DNA from: M30B80 sp965656935
Lineage (GTDB): Bacteria > Pseudomonadota > Alphaproteobacteria > Rhodobacterales > Rhodobacteraceae
NCBI GenBank assembly: GCA_965656935.1
Contig: CBFHMG010000002.1
Location: forward strand, 1 to 64,000
DNA length: 64,000 bases
Direction: 5' to 3'
The translations under genes and the position numbers were made by a program. Shown in pieces: positions 23,864-33,453 of the stretch (positions within the stretch are counted from its first letter, which is position 1; every line of letters begins with the position of its first letter). A model generated the notes under the pieces. It did not search any database and had not been told where the DNA came from. It saw only the letters and a program-made list of their open reading frames with translations.

Positions 23864-24558
23864 GTTTGCTGCCCTCGGCCTGCATGGTTCTTGCGGCTGG
23901 TTTCGGCACACGTATGGGTGCGCTCACCAAGACCCGCCCCAAACCCATGATCGAGGTCGCGGGCAAGCCCTTGCTCGATCACGCTCTGGATCAGGCCCAT
24001 CAAGGCGGGGCCGAGCGTGTCGTGGTCAATGCGCATTATCTGGCCGATCAGATCATATCCCATCTGGAGGACAGAAGCGGCGTAACCGTGCTGCATGAAA
24101 CGCCCGAAATTCTCGATTCAGGCGGCGGAGTTTTCAACGCGCTTCCCCATCTCGGACAGGCCCCGTTCTGGGTTATGAATTCCGATAATGTCTGGTCTGG
24201 CCCGAACCCTTTGCAGCAATTGGCGCAAGCTTGGGACCCTGCCTTGATGGATGGTTTGATGCTTTTGGTGCCGCTGTCGCGAACCATTGGCCGCGACCAT
24301 GCGGATGGGCTGAGCATGACCCCAACTGGTACGCTGGAATTTGCATCAAGCGATCTGGTCTATACGGGCGCGCAAATTCTCTCGCCTGCCGTTTTCAATG
24401 CATGCTCGGGCGGGGCTTTCCCGATCCGCCCCCTTTGGGAAGACCTTGCGCTTCAGGGGCGTTTGCATGGCGTTTTATATGACGGCCACTGGGCGGATGT
24501 GGGCCAGCCAAGCGGTATCGCCTTGGCCGAGGCCATGCTGGAGAGGGCAGAGCCATGA
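23860..24558 (+). CDS. murU: N-acetylmuramate alpha-1-phosphate uridylyltransferase (MurU-like)
   Basis: 232 residues of the nucleotidyltransferase fold: MVLAAGFGTRMGALTKTRPKPMIEVAGKPLL is the standard sugar-nucleotidyltransferase N-terminus (shown here in two overlapping pieces, LAAGFGTRMG and RPKPMIEVAGKPLL). WVMNSDNVW holds the metal-binding Asp and WADVGQPSGI the second. With AmgK it makes UDP-MurNAc from salvaged MurNAc, bypassing the fosfomycin-sensitive MurA route. The start is GTG (GTGAGTTTG) within the amgK stop; the stop overlaps addB (ATGA). Confidence 0.88.
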   Translation: MSLLPSACMVLAAGFGTRMGALTKTRPKPMIEVAGKPLLDHALDQAHQGGAERVVVNAHYLADQIISHLEDRSGVTVLHETPEILDSGGGVFNALPHLGQAPFWVMNSDNVWSGPNPLQQLAQAWDPALMDGLMLLVPLSRTIGRDHADGLSMTPTGTLEFASSDLVYTGAQILSPAVFNACSGGAFPIRPLWEDLALQGRLHGVLYDGHWADVGQPSGIALAEAMLERAEP

Positions 24559-27518
24559 TCTTTCCCGATACAGATAAGCCCCGCATCTTTGCGACCCCCC
24601 TTGGCGTGGATTTCTCGGCCGCGCTGATCGAGGGGCTGGATATGCGGCTTGAAGGGATGGCACCCGAGGCGATTGCGCGTGTCGAGATTTGGGTGAATAC
24701 CCGTCGGATGCAGCGCCATCTGCATGCGCGCTATGCAAGCCGCAATGCCAGTTTCCTACCCCGCATCCGTGCGCTTAGCGATCTCTCCGAAATCCCCGAT
24801 ATCGCGGGTCTGCCCAAAGCGATGTCGCCGCTGCGCCTGCGTTTGGAGCTGTCTCAATTCATCGGCAGATTGCTGGATCAGGACCCGCAACTGGCCCCGC
24901 GCTCGGCAATTTATGATCTTGCCGATAGCCTTGCCGAAATTTTGGCCGAGATGCAGGAGGAACGCGTTAGCCCCGAGGATCTGCGCGGTCTGAATGTCGA
25001 AGGCCATTCACAGCATTGGGATCGCGCCCTTCAATTCCTCAATATCGTCAGCGCCTATTTCGAACCCGAGGATGGCCGCATGACCCCCGAGGCGCGGCAG
25101 ACCGCCCTGATCGACAGGCTCGTGCAGCATTGGTCCGATAAACCGCCCAAGCATCCGCTGATTGTTGCGGGCTCCACAGGTTCGCGCGGCGCAACGCGGC
25201 GTTTGATGGAGGCGGTGGCCCATCTGCCCCAAGGGGCGGTGATCCTGCCGGGTCTTGATTATGACATGCCCGAGGAGGTCTGGCAGAGGCTGCTCAGCGA
25301 TCGCCGCCCTCCGGGATTGGCGGGCGAAGACCATCCGCAATATCGTTTGGGCCAATATCTTGCCACGATGGGGCTGCGCGCAAATGATGTGCAAGGCTGG
25401 CCATCCAGCCTGTCGCCCGTGGCAGGGCGCAACAAGCTGCTATCCCTCGCATTGCGCCCCGCGCCGATGACCGATCAATGGCTCAGCGAAGGCCCGACCC
25501 TGCCCGACCCAGATGACGCGATGGAAAAGGTCACCCTGATCGAGGCCGCAACCCCGCAAGAAGAGGCCGCCGCCATCGCGCTGCGTTTGCGCCGCGCCGT
25601 AGAGGATGGGCAACGCGCGGCCTTGGTCTCAACCGACCGCGTTTTGGGCCGTCAGGTGACAGCCGCACTGGATCGTTGGGGGATCACGCCAGATGACAGC
25701 GCGGGCGTTGGCCTGTCACAAACACCCCCCGGTCGGTTCTTGCGCCATATCGCCGAACTGGGCCTTGGCCCTGTCACGGGCGAGGATCTTCTGGTTCTGC
25801 TCAAGCACCCGCTGACCAATACAGGCAGCGAGGACCGTGGCGATCATTTGCGCCGCACGCGCGATCTTGAACTGGACTGCCTGCGCGGCGGTCCCGCTTT
25901 CCCGCGTCGTGCCGATCTTGTGACATGGGGTGAGAAGCGCAAAACCGATGAGGGTGCCATCCAATGGGCCGCTTGGGTTGGTCAGCTCTTATTGGACCTG
26001 CCCCGCGCCGCAGGCCCCCGCCCCTTGGCAGATCATTTGAGCGATCACATTGCCTTGGCCGAAGCGCTTTGCGCAGGCCCCGATGCCGAGACGGGAAATA
26101 GCGGCGCGCTCTGGCTGGAAAGCGCAGGCGTTGAGGCACGCCGATTGATCACCGAGCTGACACATGAGGCAGATGCAGCAGGGACCATGTCGCTGCGCGA
26201 TTACCGTGATTTGTTTTCCGCCATCCTTGAGACGGGCGAGGTCCGTAACCCTGTGCGACCCCATGCAGATGTGATGATCTGGGGCGCAATGGAGGCCCGT
26301 GTTCAAGGCGCGGATATCGTCATTCTGGCGGGGCTAAACGAGGGGACATGGCCCGCCAATCCCGGCGCTGATCCTTGGCTGAACCGCGCTTTGCGGGCCG
26401 AGGCGGGCTTGCGTCTGCCAGATCGGCGCATCGGTCTTTCAGCCCATGATTTCCAACAGGCCGCCGCCGCGCCCGAGGTCTGGCTCAGCAGGTCCAAGCG
26501 CGATACGGAAACCGAAACAGTGCCGTCCCGCTGGCTCAACCGCATGATCAATCTGATGGAGGGGGCCAGCCCCGCCACAAAATCCGCCCTTGGGCAGATG
26601 CGCAAACGCGGGGAAGACTGGCTTGCACTGGCGCGGATGCAGGATGTGCCCTTGCAAGATGTCCCGCGCGCGCCACGCCCCTCGCCCCGTCCGCCTGTGG
26701 AAGTGCGCCCAAAAATTCTCTCGGTGACCGAGGTCGAAAAACTGATCCGCGACCCTTATGCCGTTTACGCACGGCGGGTGCTGGGGCTGTTCCCCCTCAA
26801 GGATCTGAAATCCGACCCCGACGCCGCCGAGCGGGGTACGGCGCTTCATGCGATCCTTTTCCGCTTCATTGACAGCACCAAGAGCGATTGGCCTGCCGAT
26901 CCCAAGGCCTATCTGATGGAGCTGGCCGAGACCGTCTTGGATGATGTCGCCCCTTGGCCTGCCGCGCGCAGACTTTGGCTGGGGCGTTTGCAGCGGGTGG
27001 CCGATTGGTTCCTTGCAACCGAGGAGGCGCGCCGCAAACTGGGCCGCGCGATCTTGCTGGAGCACAGCACCCAGATGGAGATACCCAGCCTTGGTGTCAC
27101 CCTGAAAGGCACCGCCGATAGGGTAGACCGCCGTGAGGATGGAAGCCTTGCGATCTATGACTACAAGGCTGGCAAGCCTCCCAGCAAAGACCAGCAGGAA
27201 TATTTCAACAAACAGCTCTGGCTGGAGGCGTGGATGGCCCGCGATGGCGCCTTTACCAATACGCCCGAAGAGGTGGCCGAGATCGCTTATATCGGCCTGA
27301 ACGCGCGCGAGATTTCCGCCCCCGATATCGACGCTGGAACAATCTCCGAGATCGAGACGAAATTCCACGAATTGCTCCGCGCCTATCAACAGGCCGAAAA
27401 GGGCTTCACCTCGCGGCGGGCGATGTTCAAGGTTGCGTGGGATGGCGATTATGACCAGCTCGCGCGCTATGGCGAATGGGATGCAACCACCCCTCCGACG
27501 CAGGAGGATGTGGGATGA
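24555..27518 (+). CDS. addB: Double-strand break repair protein AddB
   Basis: 987 residues. The N-terminal half is the inactivated helicase-like fold that in this family reads the Chi-like sequence; the C-terminal third is a RecB-type nuclease domain with GTALHAILFRF and the catalytic DYKAGKPPSKDQQEYF. AddAB resects broken DNA ends for RecA loading. Overlap with addA (ATGA) shows strict coupling. It also overlaps murU, so repair and cell-wall salvage share a transcript here. Confidence 0.94.
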   Translation: MIFPDTDKPRIFATPLGVDFSAALIEGLDMRLEGMAPEAIARVEIWVNTRRMQRHLHARYASRNASFLPRIRALSDLSEIPDIAGLPKAMSPLRLRLELSQFIGRLLDQDPQLAPRSAIYDLADSLAEILAEMQEERVSPEDLRGLNVEGHSQHWDRALQFLNIVSAYFEPEDGRMTPEARQTALIDRLVQHWSDKPPKHPLIVAGSTGSRGATRRLMEAVAHLPQGAVILPGLDYDMPEEVWQRLLSDRRPPGLAGEDHPQYRLGQYLATMGLRANDVQGWPSSLSPVAGRNKLLSLALRPAPMTDQWLSEGPTLPDPDDAMEKVTLIEAATPQEEAAAIALRLRRAVEDGQRAALVSTDRVLGRQVTAALDRWGITPDDSAGVGLSQTPPGRFLRHIAELGLGPVTGEDLLVLLKHPLTNTGSEDRGDHLRRTRDLELDCLRGGPAFPRRADLVTWGEKRKTDEGAIQWAAWVGQLLLDLPRAAGPRPLADHLSDHIALAEALCAGPDAETGNSGALWLESAGVEARRLITELTHEADAAGTMSLRDYRDLFSAILETGEVRNPVRPHADVMIWGAMEARVQGADIVILAGLNEGTWPANPGADPWLNRALRAEAGLRLPDRRIGLSAHDFQQAAAAPEVWLSRSKRDTETETVPSRWLNRMINLMEGASPATKSALGQMRKRGEDWLALARMQDVPLQDVPRAPRPSPRPPVEVRPKILSVTEVEKLIRDPYAVYARRVLGLFPLKDLKSDPDAAERGTALHAILFRFIDSTKSDWPADPKAYLMELAETVLDDVAPWPAARRLWLGRLQRVADWFLATEEARRKLGRAILLEHSTQMEIPSLGVTLKGTADRVDRREDGSLAIYDYKAGKPPSKDQQEYFNKQLWLEAWMARDGAFTNTPEEVAEIAYIGLNAREISAPDIDAGTISEIETKFHELLRAYQQAEKGFTSRRAMFKVAWDGDYDQLARYGEWDATTPPTQEDVG

Positions 27519-30500
27519 AATTCACCACCCCCCTTTTTGATGCGGCCACCACCGCGCAGGTCAAGGCCGCGAGGCCCGAGGCATCGACATGGCTGTCGGC
27601 CAATGCAGGCTCGGGCAAGACGCGGGTTCTGACCGACCGCGTGGCGCGCCTGCTGCTCGAAGATGTCCCGCCCGAGCGCATTTTATGCCTGACCTATACC
27701 AAGGCCGCCGCCGCCGAGATGCAAAACCGTCTGTTCCGCCGTCTCGGTGAATGGGCGATGATGCCGGACCAAGCCTTGGGCGATACATTGGCGGGGCTCG
27801 GCGTGGATACCGACCAACTGAGCCTTGAGATGCTCGGGAAAGCCCGCACGCTTTTTGCCCGCGCCATTGAAGCGCCGGGTGGTTTGAAAATCCAGACGAT
27901 CCACTCCTTCTGCTCTTCGGTGCTGCGCCGCTTTCCTGTGGAAGCGGGCGTCAGCCCCGGATTTACCGAGATGGATGACCGCGCGCAGCGTGACCTAGGG
28001 CTTGAGGTGATCGACCGTTTGGCCGAGGGCGATGCGCGGGCCAGTGTGGATGCTGTTGCGCAATTCCTGAGCGAGGAGACCGCATGGGATTTGGCGCGCG
28101 CAATCTTGGCAAAACGCGATGCCTTCAAGACCCCACTGAATGTCGCTGATCTGCGCGATTTTCTGGAGTTGGGGAACCTGACCTCAGACGGGCTGATTGC
28201 GCAGACATTTGAGGGTGATGAACGTGATCTCTGCGGCAAGCTGATCCCATTGCTGCCCGCCGTCCCCAGATATGACAAACACCGCCGCGTTCTGGGCACC
28301 ACCAATTGGGACAGCCCCGATTTCGCGGGTCTCAGCGCGCTTGAAGACCTGTTCTTGTTTGGCTCAGGGGCAAAGGTCAATCAAGCCAAGATTGACGGCT
28401 ATGCCAATAAAGCAACCCGCGATGCTATGGGGGAAGATCTTGAAGCGCTGCACGACTTCATGCTCCGCCTGCAAGAGGCCCGCCCGCTGCGGCGCGGGCT
28501 GCAATTGGCCGAGAAAACCCATGCGCTTCACGCCTTTGCCTCGGCCTTTCTGCCTGCCTATGACATGGCCAAGGAACAACGTGGCTGGCTTGATTTTGAC
28601 GATCTGATCCGCCGCACCCGCGACCTTCTGACAGCGCGTGAAGTGGCGCAATGGGTCCTCTTCCGTCTGGATGGCGGGATTGATCATATCTTGGTGGATG
28701 AGGCGCAGGATACCTCGCCCACGCAATGGAATATCATCGAAACCTTGGCCGAGGAATTCGCGGCAGGCGAGGGCGCGCGCATGGATGTTTTGCGCACGAT
28801 TTTCGTGGTGGGCGACAAGAAACAGTCGATCTATTCCTTTCAGGGGGCCGATCCCGCAGGGTTCGACAAGATGCGCGACCTCTTTGAAGAACGGCACCGC
28901 AGCATTGGCCGCGCCTTCCAGACCGAAACCTTGGCCTATTCCTTCCGCTCAGCCGAGCCGATCCTTGCGCTGGTGGATGAAGTGGCGCGCGGCAATGGCG
29001 GGCCCGGCTTGGGCGAGGATGTGACCCATTATGCCCATAAGGCCGATCTGGCAGGGCGCATCGATATCTGGCCGCATATCCCCAAATCCGAAGATTTAGA
29101 AAAACAGCCATGGCAGGAACCTGTCGATAAATTGGCCGATGAACATCACAGCGTGATCCTTGCCAAACGGATCGCCACTTTCATTAAGGATACCTTGGAA
29201 CAAAGCGTGCTCATCCCGCATGACGGGGGCCAACGCCCTGCGCGCCCATCCGATTTTCTGGTGCTGGTACGCCGCCGCTCGGACCTGTTTCACGAGATCA
29301 TCGCCGAGATCAAGAAACAGGGCCTCCCCATCGCGGGGGCCGACAGAATGCGGGTCGCTGCGGAATTGGCGGTGCGCGATCTGGTGGCGCTTATGGCCTT
29401 TCTTGCCACGCCTGAAGATGACCTTTCGCTTGCCTCCGTCTTACGCTCGCCGCTTTTCGGGTTGAGCGAGCAGCAGCTATACGAGCTGGCCCATAAGCGC
29501 GGCAAAGCCACGCTCTGGCGCCGATTGCGTGACCGCCAAGCGGAGTTTCCGCAACAGGTCGATATGCTCTCGGACCTGCGCGACAAGGCCGATTTCATGC
29601 GCCCCTATGATCTGCTCGAGCGGGTTTTGATCCGCCATCAGGGGCGGCAAAAGCTGCTTGCGCGTTTGGGAGCCGAGGCCGAGGACGGCATTGACGCGAT
29701 GCTGGCCCAAGCCCTTGGCTATGAGCGCAACGCCGTGCCAAGCCTGACAGGCTTTGTCGGCTGGCTGCAAAGCGGTGATGTCGAGATCAAGCGCGACCTG
29801 TCCAATGCAGGCGAGCAGATACGCGTTATGTCGATCCATGGGGCCAAGGGGTTGGAAGCCCCGATTGTGATTCTGCCCGACACCGCCGCCAAACGCGGCA
29901 CGCCACCGGGGATCAACCTGCTTCTGCCCGAGGACGATTTGCCCCTCTGGCCCACCTCCAAGGCGGATGCACCGCCTGCCTTGGAGCCCGCCTATGAGGC
30001 GCAAACACAAAAGGCCGAGGAGGAGAATAACCGCCTTCTCTATGTCGCGATGACCCGCGCCGAGACATGGTTGGTCGTCGCAGCAGCGGGCGAATTGGCC
30101 AAGGAAGAAAACGGCAAGACTTCGTGGTTCCAAACCATCGAAGACGCGGCGAAATCTCTCAATGCCAAACCTCATCCCTTTGAGGATGGCGATGGCTTGC
30201 GGCTGCAAAAAGGGGAATGGGCGCACGCGCCTGCACAGGCCTTTTCACTGGCCCCGCCCACGCGCTCGGCCATGCCGAGTTGGGCCTTGGAGCCTGCCCC
30301 CGCCTCACAACGCGAGGAAGCCACGCTCTCGCCCTCTGATCTTGGCGGTGAGAAATATCTGACAGGCCCCAGTGATGCGCAGGGCCTCAGTGAAGAACAG
30401 GCACTGGCGCGCGGCAGACGGATGCATTTGCTGCTGGAACATCTTCCGCATCTGCCCGCCCCCGCTTGGCCCGAGGCCGCTTTGGGGATCGTCTCAATGG

Positions 30501-30910
30501 ACGGGCAGGTCAGCGAGGGCGAAACCGCATCTCTGCTGGAAGAGGCCACGCGCGTTCTGACAAAGCCGCAACTGGAGCATCTCTTTGCCGATGATGCTTT
30601 GGCCGAGGTGCCCCTTGCCGCCCAAAGCCCCACGCTTGGCCGCAAGCTATTTGGGATTATTGACCGTCTTATCGTCACGCCCACTCGCGTCACTGCCGTA
30701 GATTTCAAATCAAACGCTCTCCAGCCCGACACCCCTGAGGCCACGCCCGAGGCGATCTTGCGCCAAATGGGGGCCTATGCCGAGATGTTGGCCGCACTTT
30801 ACCCAGATCGCGAAATCGAGCTTGGCATCCTTTGGACACGCAGCGCTGAATATATGGTTTTGCCTCACGCTCTCGTTATGGCGGGTTTGCAAAGGGCTGC
30901 TGGTTCTTGA
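27515..30910 (+). CDS. addA: Double-strand break repair helicase-nuclease AddA
   Basis: 1131 residues from ATG 27515 (overlapping the addB stop). UvrD/Rep helicase: Walker A ANAGSGKT (29-36), LCLTYTKAAAAEM, IHSFCSSVLRRFP, ILVDEAQDTSP, VGDKKQSIYSFQGADP, VMSIHGAKGLEAPIV and LYVAMTRAE. The C-terminal RecB-type nuclease is present with VTAVDFKSN as the D-x-K core. Length and all motifs are intact. It is the motor subunit that drives 3'-5' unwinding. Confidence 0.96.
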   Translation: MKFTTPLFDAATTAQVKAARPEASTWLSANAGSGKTRVLTDRVARLLLEDVPPERILCLTYTKAAAAEMQNRLFRRLGEWAMMPDQALGDTLAGLGVDTDQLSLEMLGKARTLFARAIEAPGGLKIQTIHSFCSSVLRRFPVEAGVSPGFTEMDDRAQRDLGLEVIDRLAEGDARASVDAVAQFLSEETAWDLARAILAKRDAFKTPLNVADLRDFLELGNLTSDGLIAQTFEGDERDLCGKLIPLLPAVPRYDKHRRVLGTTNWDSPDFAGLSALEDLFLFGSGAKVNQAKIDGYANKATRDAMGEDLEALHDFMLRLQEARPLRRGLQLAEKTHALHAFASAFLPAYDMAKEQRGWLDFDDLIRRTRDLLTAREVAQWVLFRLDGGIDHILVDEAQDTSPTQWNIIETLAEEFAAGEGARMDVLRTIFVVGDKKQSIYSFQGADPAGFDKMRDLFEERHRSIGRAFQTETLAYSFRSAEPILALVDEVARGNGGPGLGEDVTHYAHKADLAGRIDIWPHIPKSEDLEKQPWQEPVDKLADEHHSVILAKRIATFIKDTLEQSVLIPHDGGQRPARPSDFLVLVRRRSDLFHEIIAEIKKQGLPIAGADRMRVAAELAVRDLVALMAFLATPEDDLSLASVLRSPLFGLSEQQLYELAHKRGKATLWRRLRDRQAEFPQQVDMLSDLRDKADFMRPYDLLERVLIRHQGRQKLLARLGAEAEDGIDAMLAQALGYERNAVPSLTGFVGWLQSGDVEIKRDLSNAGEQIRVMSIHGAKGLEAPIVILPDTAAKRGTPPGINLLLPEDDLPLWPTSKADAPPALEPAYEAQTQKAEEENNRLLYVAMTRAETWLVVAAAGELAKEENGKTSWFQTIEDAAKSLNAKPHPFEDGDGLRLQKGEWAHAPAQAFSLAPPTRSAMPSWALEPAPASQREEATLSPSDLGGEKYLTGPSDAQGLSEEQALARGRRMHLLLEHLPHLPAPAWPEAALGIVSMDGQVSEGETASLLEEATRVLTKPQLEHLFADDALAEVPLAAQSPTLGRKLFGIIDRLIVTPTRVTAVDFKSNALQPDTPEATPEAILRQMGAYAEMLAALYPDREIELGILWTRSAEYMVLPHALVMAGLQRAAGS

Positions 30911-30976
30911 CGTCCCGCAGGGCGGACCATAGGTTCCGGTTCCAAGACAGACATGTTTTTTAACGGAGGGCTCATC

Positions 30977-31297
30977 ATGGCCACCATCGCAGTTACAGAC
31001 GCGACCTTCGACACCGAAGTTCGCCAGTCAGCTATCCCTGTTGTTGTTGATTTCTGGGCAGAATGGTGTGGCCCCTGCCGCCAGATCGGCCCCGCATTGG
31101 AAGAGCTTTCGAGCGAATATGACGGCAAGGTCAAAATTGTGAAGATCAATGTCGACGAGAACCCGAATTCCCCGACCGAACTTGGTGTGCGCGGCATCCC
31201 TGCCCTGTTCATGTTCAAGGATGGGGAGGTGATCTCGAACAAGGTTGGCGCGGCCCCGAAAGCGGCCCTGCAAAAGTGGATCGAAGAGGCCGTCTGA
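30977..31297 (+). CDS. trxA: Thioredoxin
   Basis: 106 residues with the active site WAEWCGPCRQIGPA (Cys31, Cys34), a cis-Pro at GVRGIPALFMF and the standard five-strand core. It reduces disulfides in ribonucleotide reductase and others. The ATG at 30977 is chosen because GGAGG lies eight bases before it and the protein then starts MATIAVTDATF. It is separated from addA by 66 bp and has its own terminator. Confidence 0.97.
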   Translation: MATIAVTDATFDTEVRQSAIPVVVDFWAEWCGPCRQIGPALEELSSEYDGKVKIVKINVDENPNSPTELGVRGIPALFMFKDGEVISNKVGAAPKAALQKWIEEAV

Positions 31298-31326
31298 GCC
31301 CCTCACCCACGAACCCCGATTGAGAA

Positions 31327-31354
31327 AAGAGCGCCTGATCAGGCGCTCTTTTTT
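31327..31354 (+). terminator. Terminator of trxA
   Basis: GAGCGCCT-GATC-AGGCGCTC followed by TTTTTT, 30 bp after the trxA stop. Confidence 0.92.
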
Positions 31355-31413
31355 GTTTCGTGTTCTGTTATCTCAGGCCACCGAAATCAGCCATAAAAAC
31401 TGATCAGCCATAT

Positions 31414-31446
31414 GAAAAGGCGCCCCGTCAAACGGAGCGCCTTTCC
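31414..31446 (-). terminator. Terminator of glnK-amtB
   Basis: An AAAGGCGC/GCGCCTTT stem with a 13-base loop in which CCGT and ACGG pair further; on the minus strand T-run TTTT follows. It lies about 55 bp after the amtB stop. Confidence 0.8.
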
Positions 31447-31499
31447 TATGTGTCCCGAGCCATAAGGGAGGAGGAATGGCTCGGGAAGTTTTGCGAGGC

Positions 31500-32828
31500 T
31501 TAGCCCTTGGTGAACTCAGGGTAGGCTTCCATACCCAGTTCGGTTGTGTCGAGACCTTTGATCTCGTCCTCTTCGCTGACACGGATACCCATGACAGTCT
31601 TGAGGATGAACCAGACAACCAGCGAGGCGACGAAGGTGAAGACACCATAACCTGCGATACCGAGCAGCTGTGTGCCGAGCGACGCTTCACCGTAGAAGAT
31701 GACCGCGATCGTGCCCCAGATACCTGCGAAGAGGTGGACAGGGATAGCACCAACAACATCGTCGATTTTCAGCTTGTCGAGCAGAGGAACCGTGAAGACC
31801 ACGATCACACCGCCGATGGCACCGATCCACAATGCACCGAAGAGTGTCGGAGCGAGAGGCTCAGCCGTGATGGAAACCAGACCAGCAAGTGCGCCGTTCA
31901 GAACCATGGTAAGGTCAACCTTGCCATAAACAACCTGCGTCAGGATCAGCGCAGCGACGGCACCGGCAGCAGCAGCCATGTTCGTGTTGGCGAAGATACG
32001 GGAAACGTCGGTTACGTCACCAACGGTGCCCATTGCCAACTGCGAACCGCCGTTAAAGCCGAACCAACCGAGCCACAGGATGAATGTACCCAAGGTTGCG
32101 AGCGCCAGATTGGAGCCAGGCATTGGGTTCACTTTGCCGTCCTTGTACTTGCCAAGGCGTGGTCCGAGGATGATGGCACCTGCGAGAGCGGCCCAGCCAC
32201 CTACGGAGTGTACAACGGTGGAGCCCGCGAAGTCGGAGAAGCCCGCTTCAGACAACCAGCCGCCGCCCCACTGCCACGAACCGGAGATCGGGTAGAGAAC
32301 GCCTGTCAGGATGATCACGAAGATCAGGAAGGGCCACAGTTTGATACGCTCGGCCAAAGCACCCGAAACGATCGAAGCAGTTGCCGCAACAAACACCAGC
32401 TGGAAGAAGAAGTCCGAACCGATGGATGCATAATCAAGCGCTGCGTCTGCAGCCGAAATGCCCACTGGATCAAGAACAGTCTGTGCGAAGAACGGGCCAA
32501 CATAACCCGCGATGATCCATGCATCACCAGGATACATCAGGTTGAAGCCGATCAACCAATACATGATCGCCGCAAAGGAGAAGAGCGCGATGTTCTTGGT
32601 CAGCTGCATGGAGACGTTCTTGGCGCGCACGAGGCCCGCTTCGAGCATCGCAAAGCCTGCGGCCATGAAGAATACGAGGAAGCCCGCCATCAAGAACAAC
32701 AGGGTGGTCAGGATATAAGGCCCGACTTCGTCAAATGTGGGTGCCGCAGCTTCTTGCGCGAAACCCATCGATGGAAGCAATGCAGCAGCTGCCACAGTCG
32801 CCATCGGAAGGAGATACTTGGTTTTCAT
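31500..32828 (-). CDS. amtB: Ammonium transporter AmtB
   Basis: 442 residues: a cleavable signal peptide (ending SMGFAQEA) and eleven membrane helices. FLMAGFLVFFMAAGFAMLEAGLVRAKN, GGWLSEAGFSDFAGSTVVHSVGG and FVAATASIVSGALAERIKLW are conserved Amt segments. The C-terminal cytoplasmic tail (EEDEIKGLDTTELGMEAYPEF) is the part GlnK docks to. It conducts NH4+/NH3 into the cell when nitrogen is scarce. Together with glnK 38 bp upstream it forms the usual glnK-amtB operon. Confidence 0.96.
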   Translation of the reverse strand: MKTKYLLPMATVAAAALLPSMGFAQEAAAPTFDEVGPYILTTLLFLMAGFLVFFMAAGFAMLEAGLVRAKNVSMQLTKNIALFSFAAIMYWLIGFNLMYPGDAWIIAGYVGPFFAQTVLDPVGISAADAALDYASIGSDFFFQLVFVAATASIVSGALAERIKLWPFLIFVIILTGVLYPISGSWQWGGGWLSEAGFSDFAGSTVVHSVGGWAALAGAIILGPRLGKYKDGKVNPMPGSNLALATLGTFILWLGWFGFNGGSQLAMGTVGDVTDVSRIFANTNMAAAAGAVAALILTQVVYGKVDLTMVLNGALAGLVSITAEPLAPTLFGALWIGAIGGVIVVFTVPLLDKLKIDDVVGAIPVHLFAGIWGTIAVIFYGEASLGTQLLGIAGYGVFTFVASLVVWFILKTVMGIRVSEEDEIKGLDTTELGMEAYPEFTKG

Positions 32829-32866
32829 GTTTCTCTTTTCCCAAATAATTGCAGGGACGCGCGCGC

Positions 32867-33205
32867 TTACAGCGCGTCGTCGTTGGTTTCACCGGTGCGG
32901 ACGCGAACAGCGCTTGCCACATCGAGAACGAAGACCTTGCCATCGCCGATCTTGTCGGTTTTCGCTGTGGTCTGAATTGTCTCGACCACTTGGTCTGCCA
33001 TGGCATCTGCCACAACGATCTCAAGTTTTACTTTTGGAACAAAATTCACGGCGTATTCAGCGCCACGATAGATTTCAGTATGACCGGATTGCGAGCCAAA
33101 GCCCTTGATCTCAGTCACCATCATGCCGCGCACGCCGATGGAGGTCAGTGCTTCACGCACCTCCTCGAGCTTGAACGGTTTAATTGCTGCAATGATGAGT
33201 TTCAC
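32867..33205 (-). CDS. glnK: Nitrogen regulatory PII protein GlnK
   Basis: 112 residues from GTG 33205 (MKLIIAAIKPFKLEEV), after AAGGGT. The T-loop carries the uridylylation Tyr51 in IYRGAEYAVNFVPK and the C-terminal PII signature is KIGDGKVFVLDVASAVRVRTGE. It senses ATP/ADP and 2-oxoglutarate and closes AmtB when nitrogen is sufficient. Extending the frame upstream to 33286 would add residues no PII protein has. A candidate NtrC site lies 120 bp upstream of the start. Confidence 0.96.
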   Translation of the reverse strand: MKLIIAAIKPFKLEEVREALTSIGVRGMMVTEIKGFGSQSGHTEIYRGAEYAVNFVPKVKLEIVVADAMADQVVETIQTTAKTDKIGDGKVFVLDVASAVRVRTGETNDDAL

Positions 33206-33324
33206 GATTGTTACCCTTTTGCGATTTTGCTGTCCCCCAAAGGACTTCACTCGAGCATCACAAAAAGGAGATCGCCCTGAGAGCAACGAAACGGGGCGCT
33301 TAATTTGTGGGCTTTATTGAATTA

Positions 33325-33341
33325 TGCAATTTTTTTGCGCA
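33325..33341. promoter_or_regulatory. Candidate NtrC operator of glnK-amtB
   Basis: TGCAATTTTTTTGCGCA has the TGC-N11-GCA framework (17 bp) of NtrC sites. It lies 120-136 bp upstream of the glnK start, a fitting distance for an activator. It is also beside a TTGCGCAA palindrome. The bases between the half-sites do not match the consensus well and I could not find an unambiguous sigma-54 -24/-12 element. Confidence 0.35.
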
Positions 33342-33453
33342 ATTTCGCCTTTTCGATTAAATTTTAGGCAATCAATTTATCAGGGCTGCTCATCTACAGA
33401 CTTCGCATCCGACTCGAAAAGGCTTATCTTTGCCAAAAAAATGGCAGGCAAAA

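Noticed and set aside
31476..32975. Long plus-strand open frame opposite amtB
   Set aside because: Antisense shadow: amtB is fully conserved and this frame's composition (Asp/Arg/Cys-rich) is that of a reversed membrane protein.
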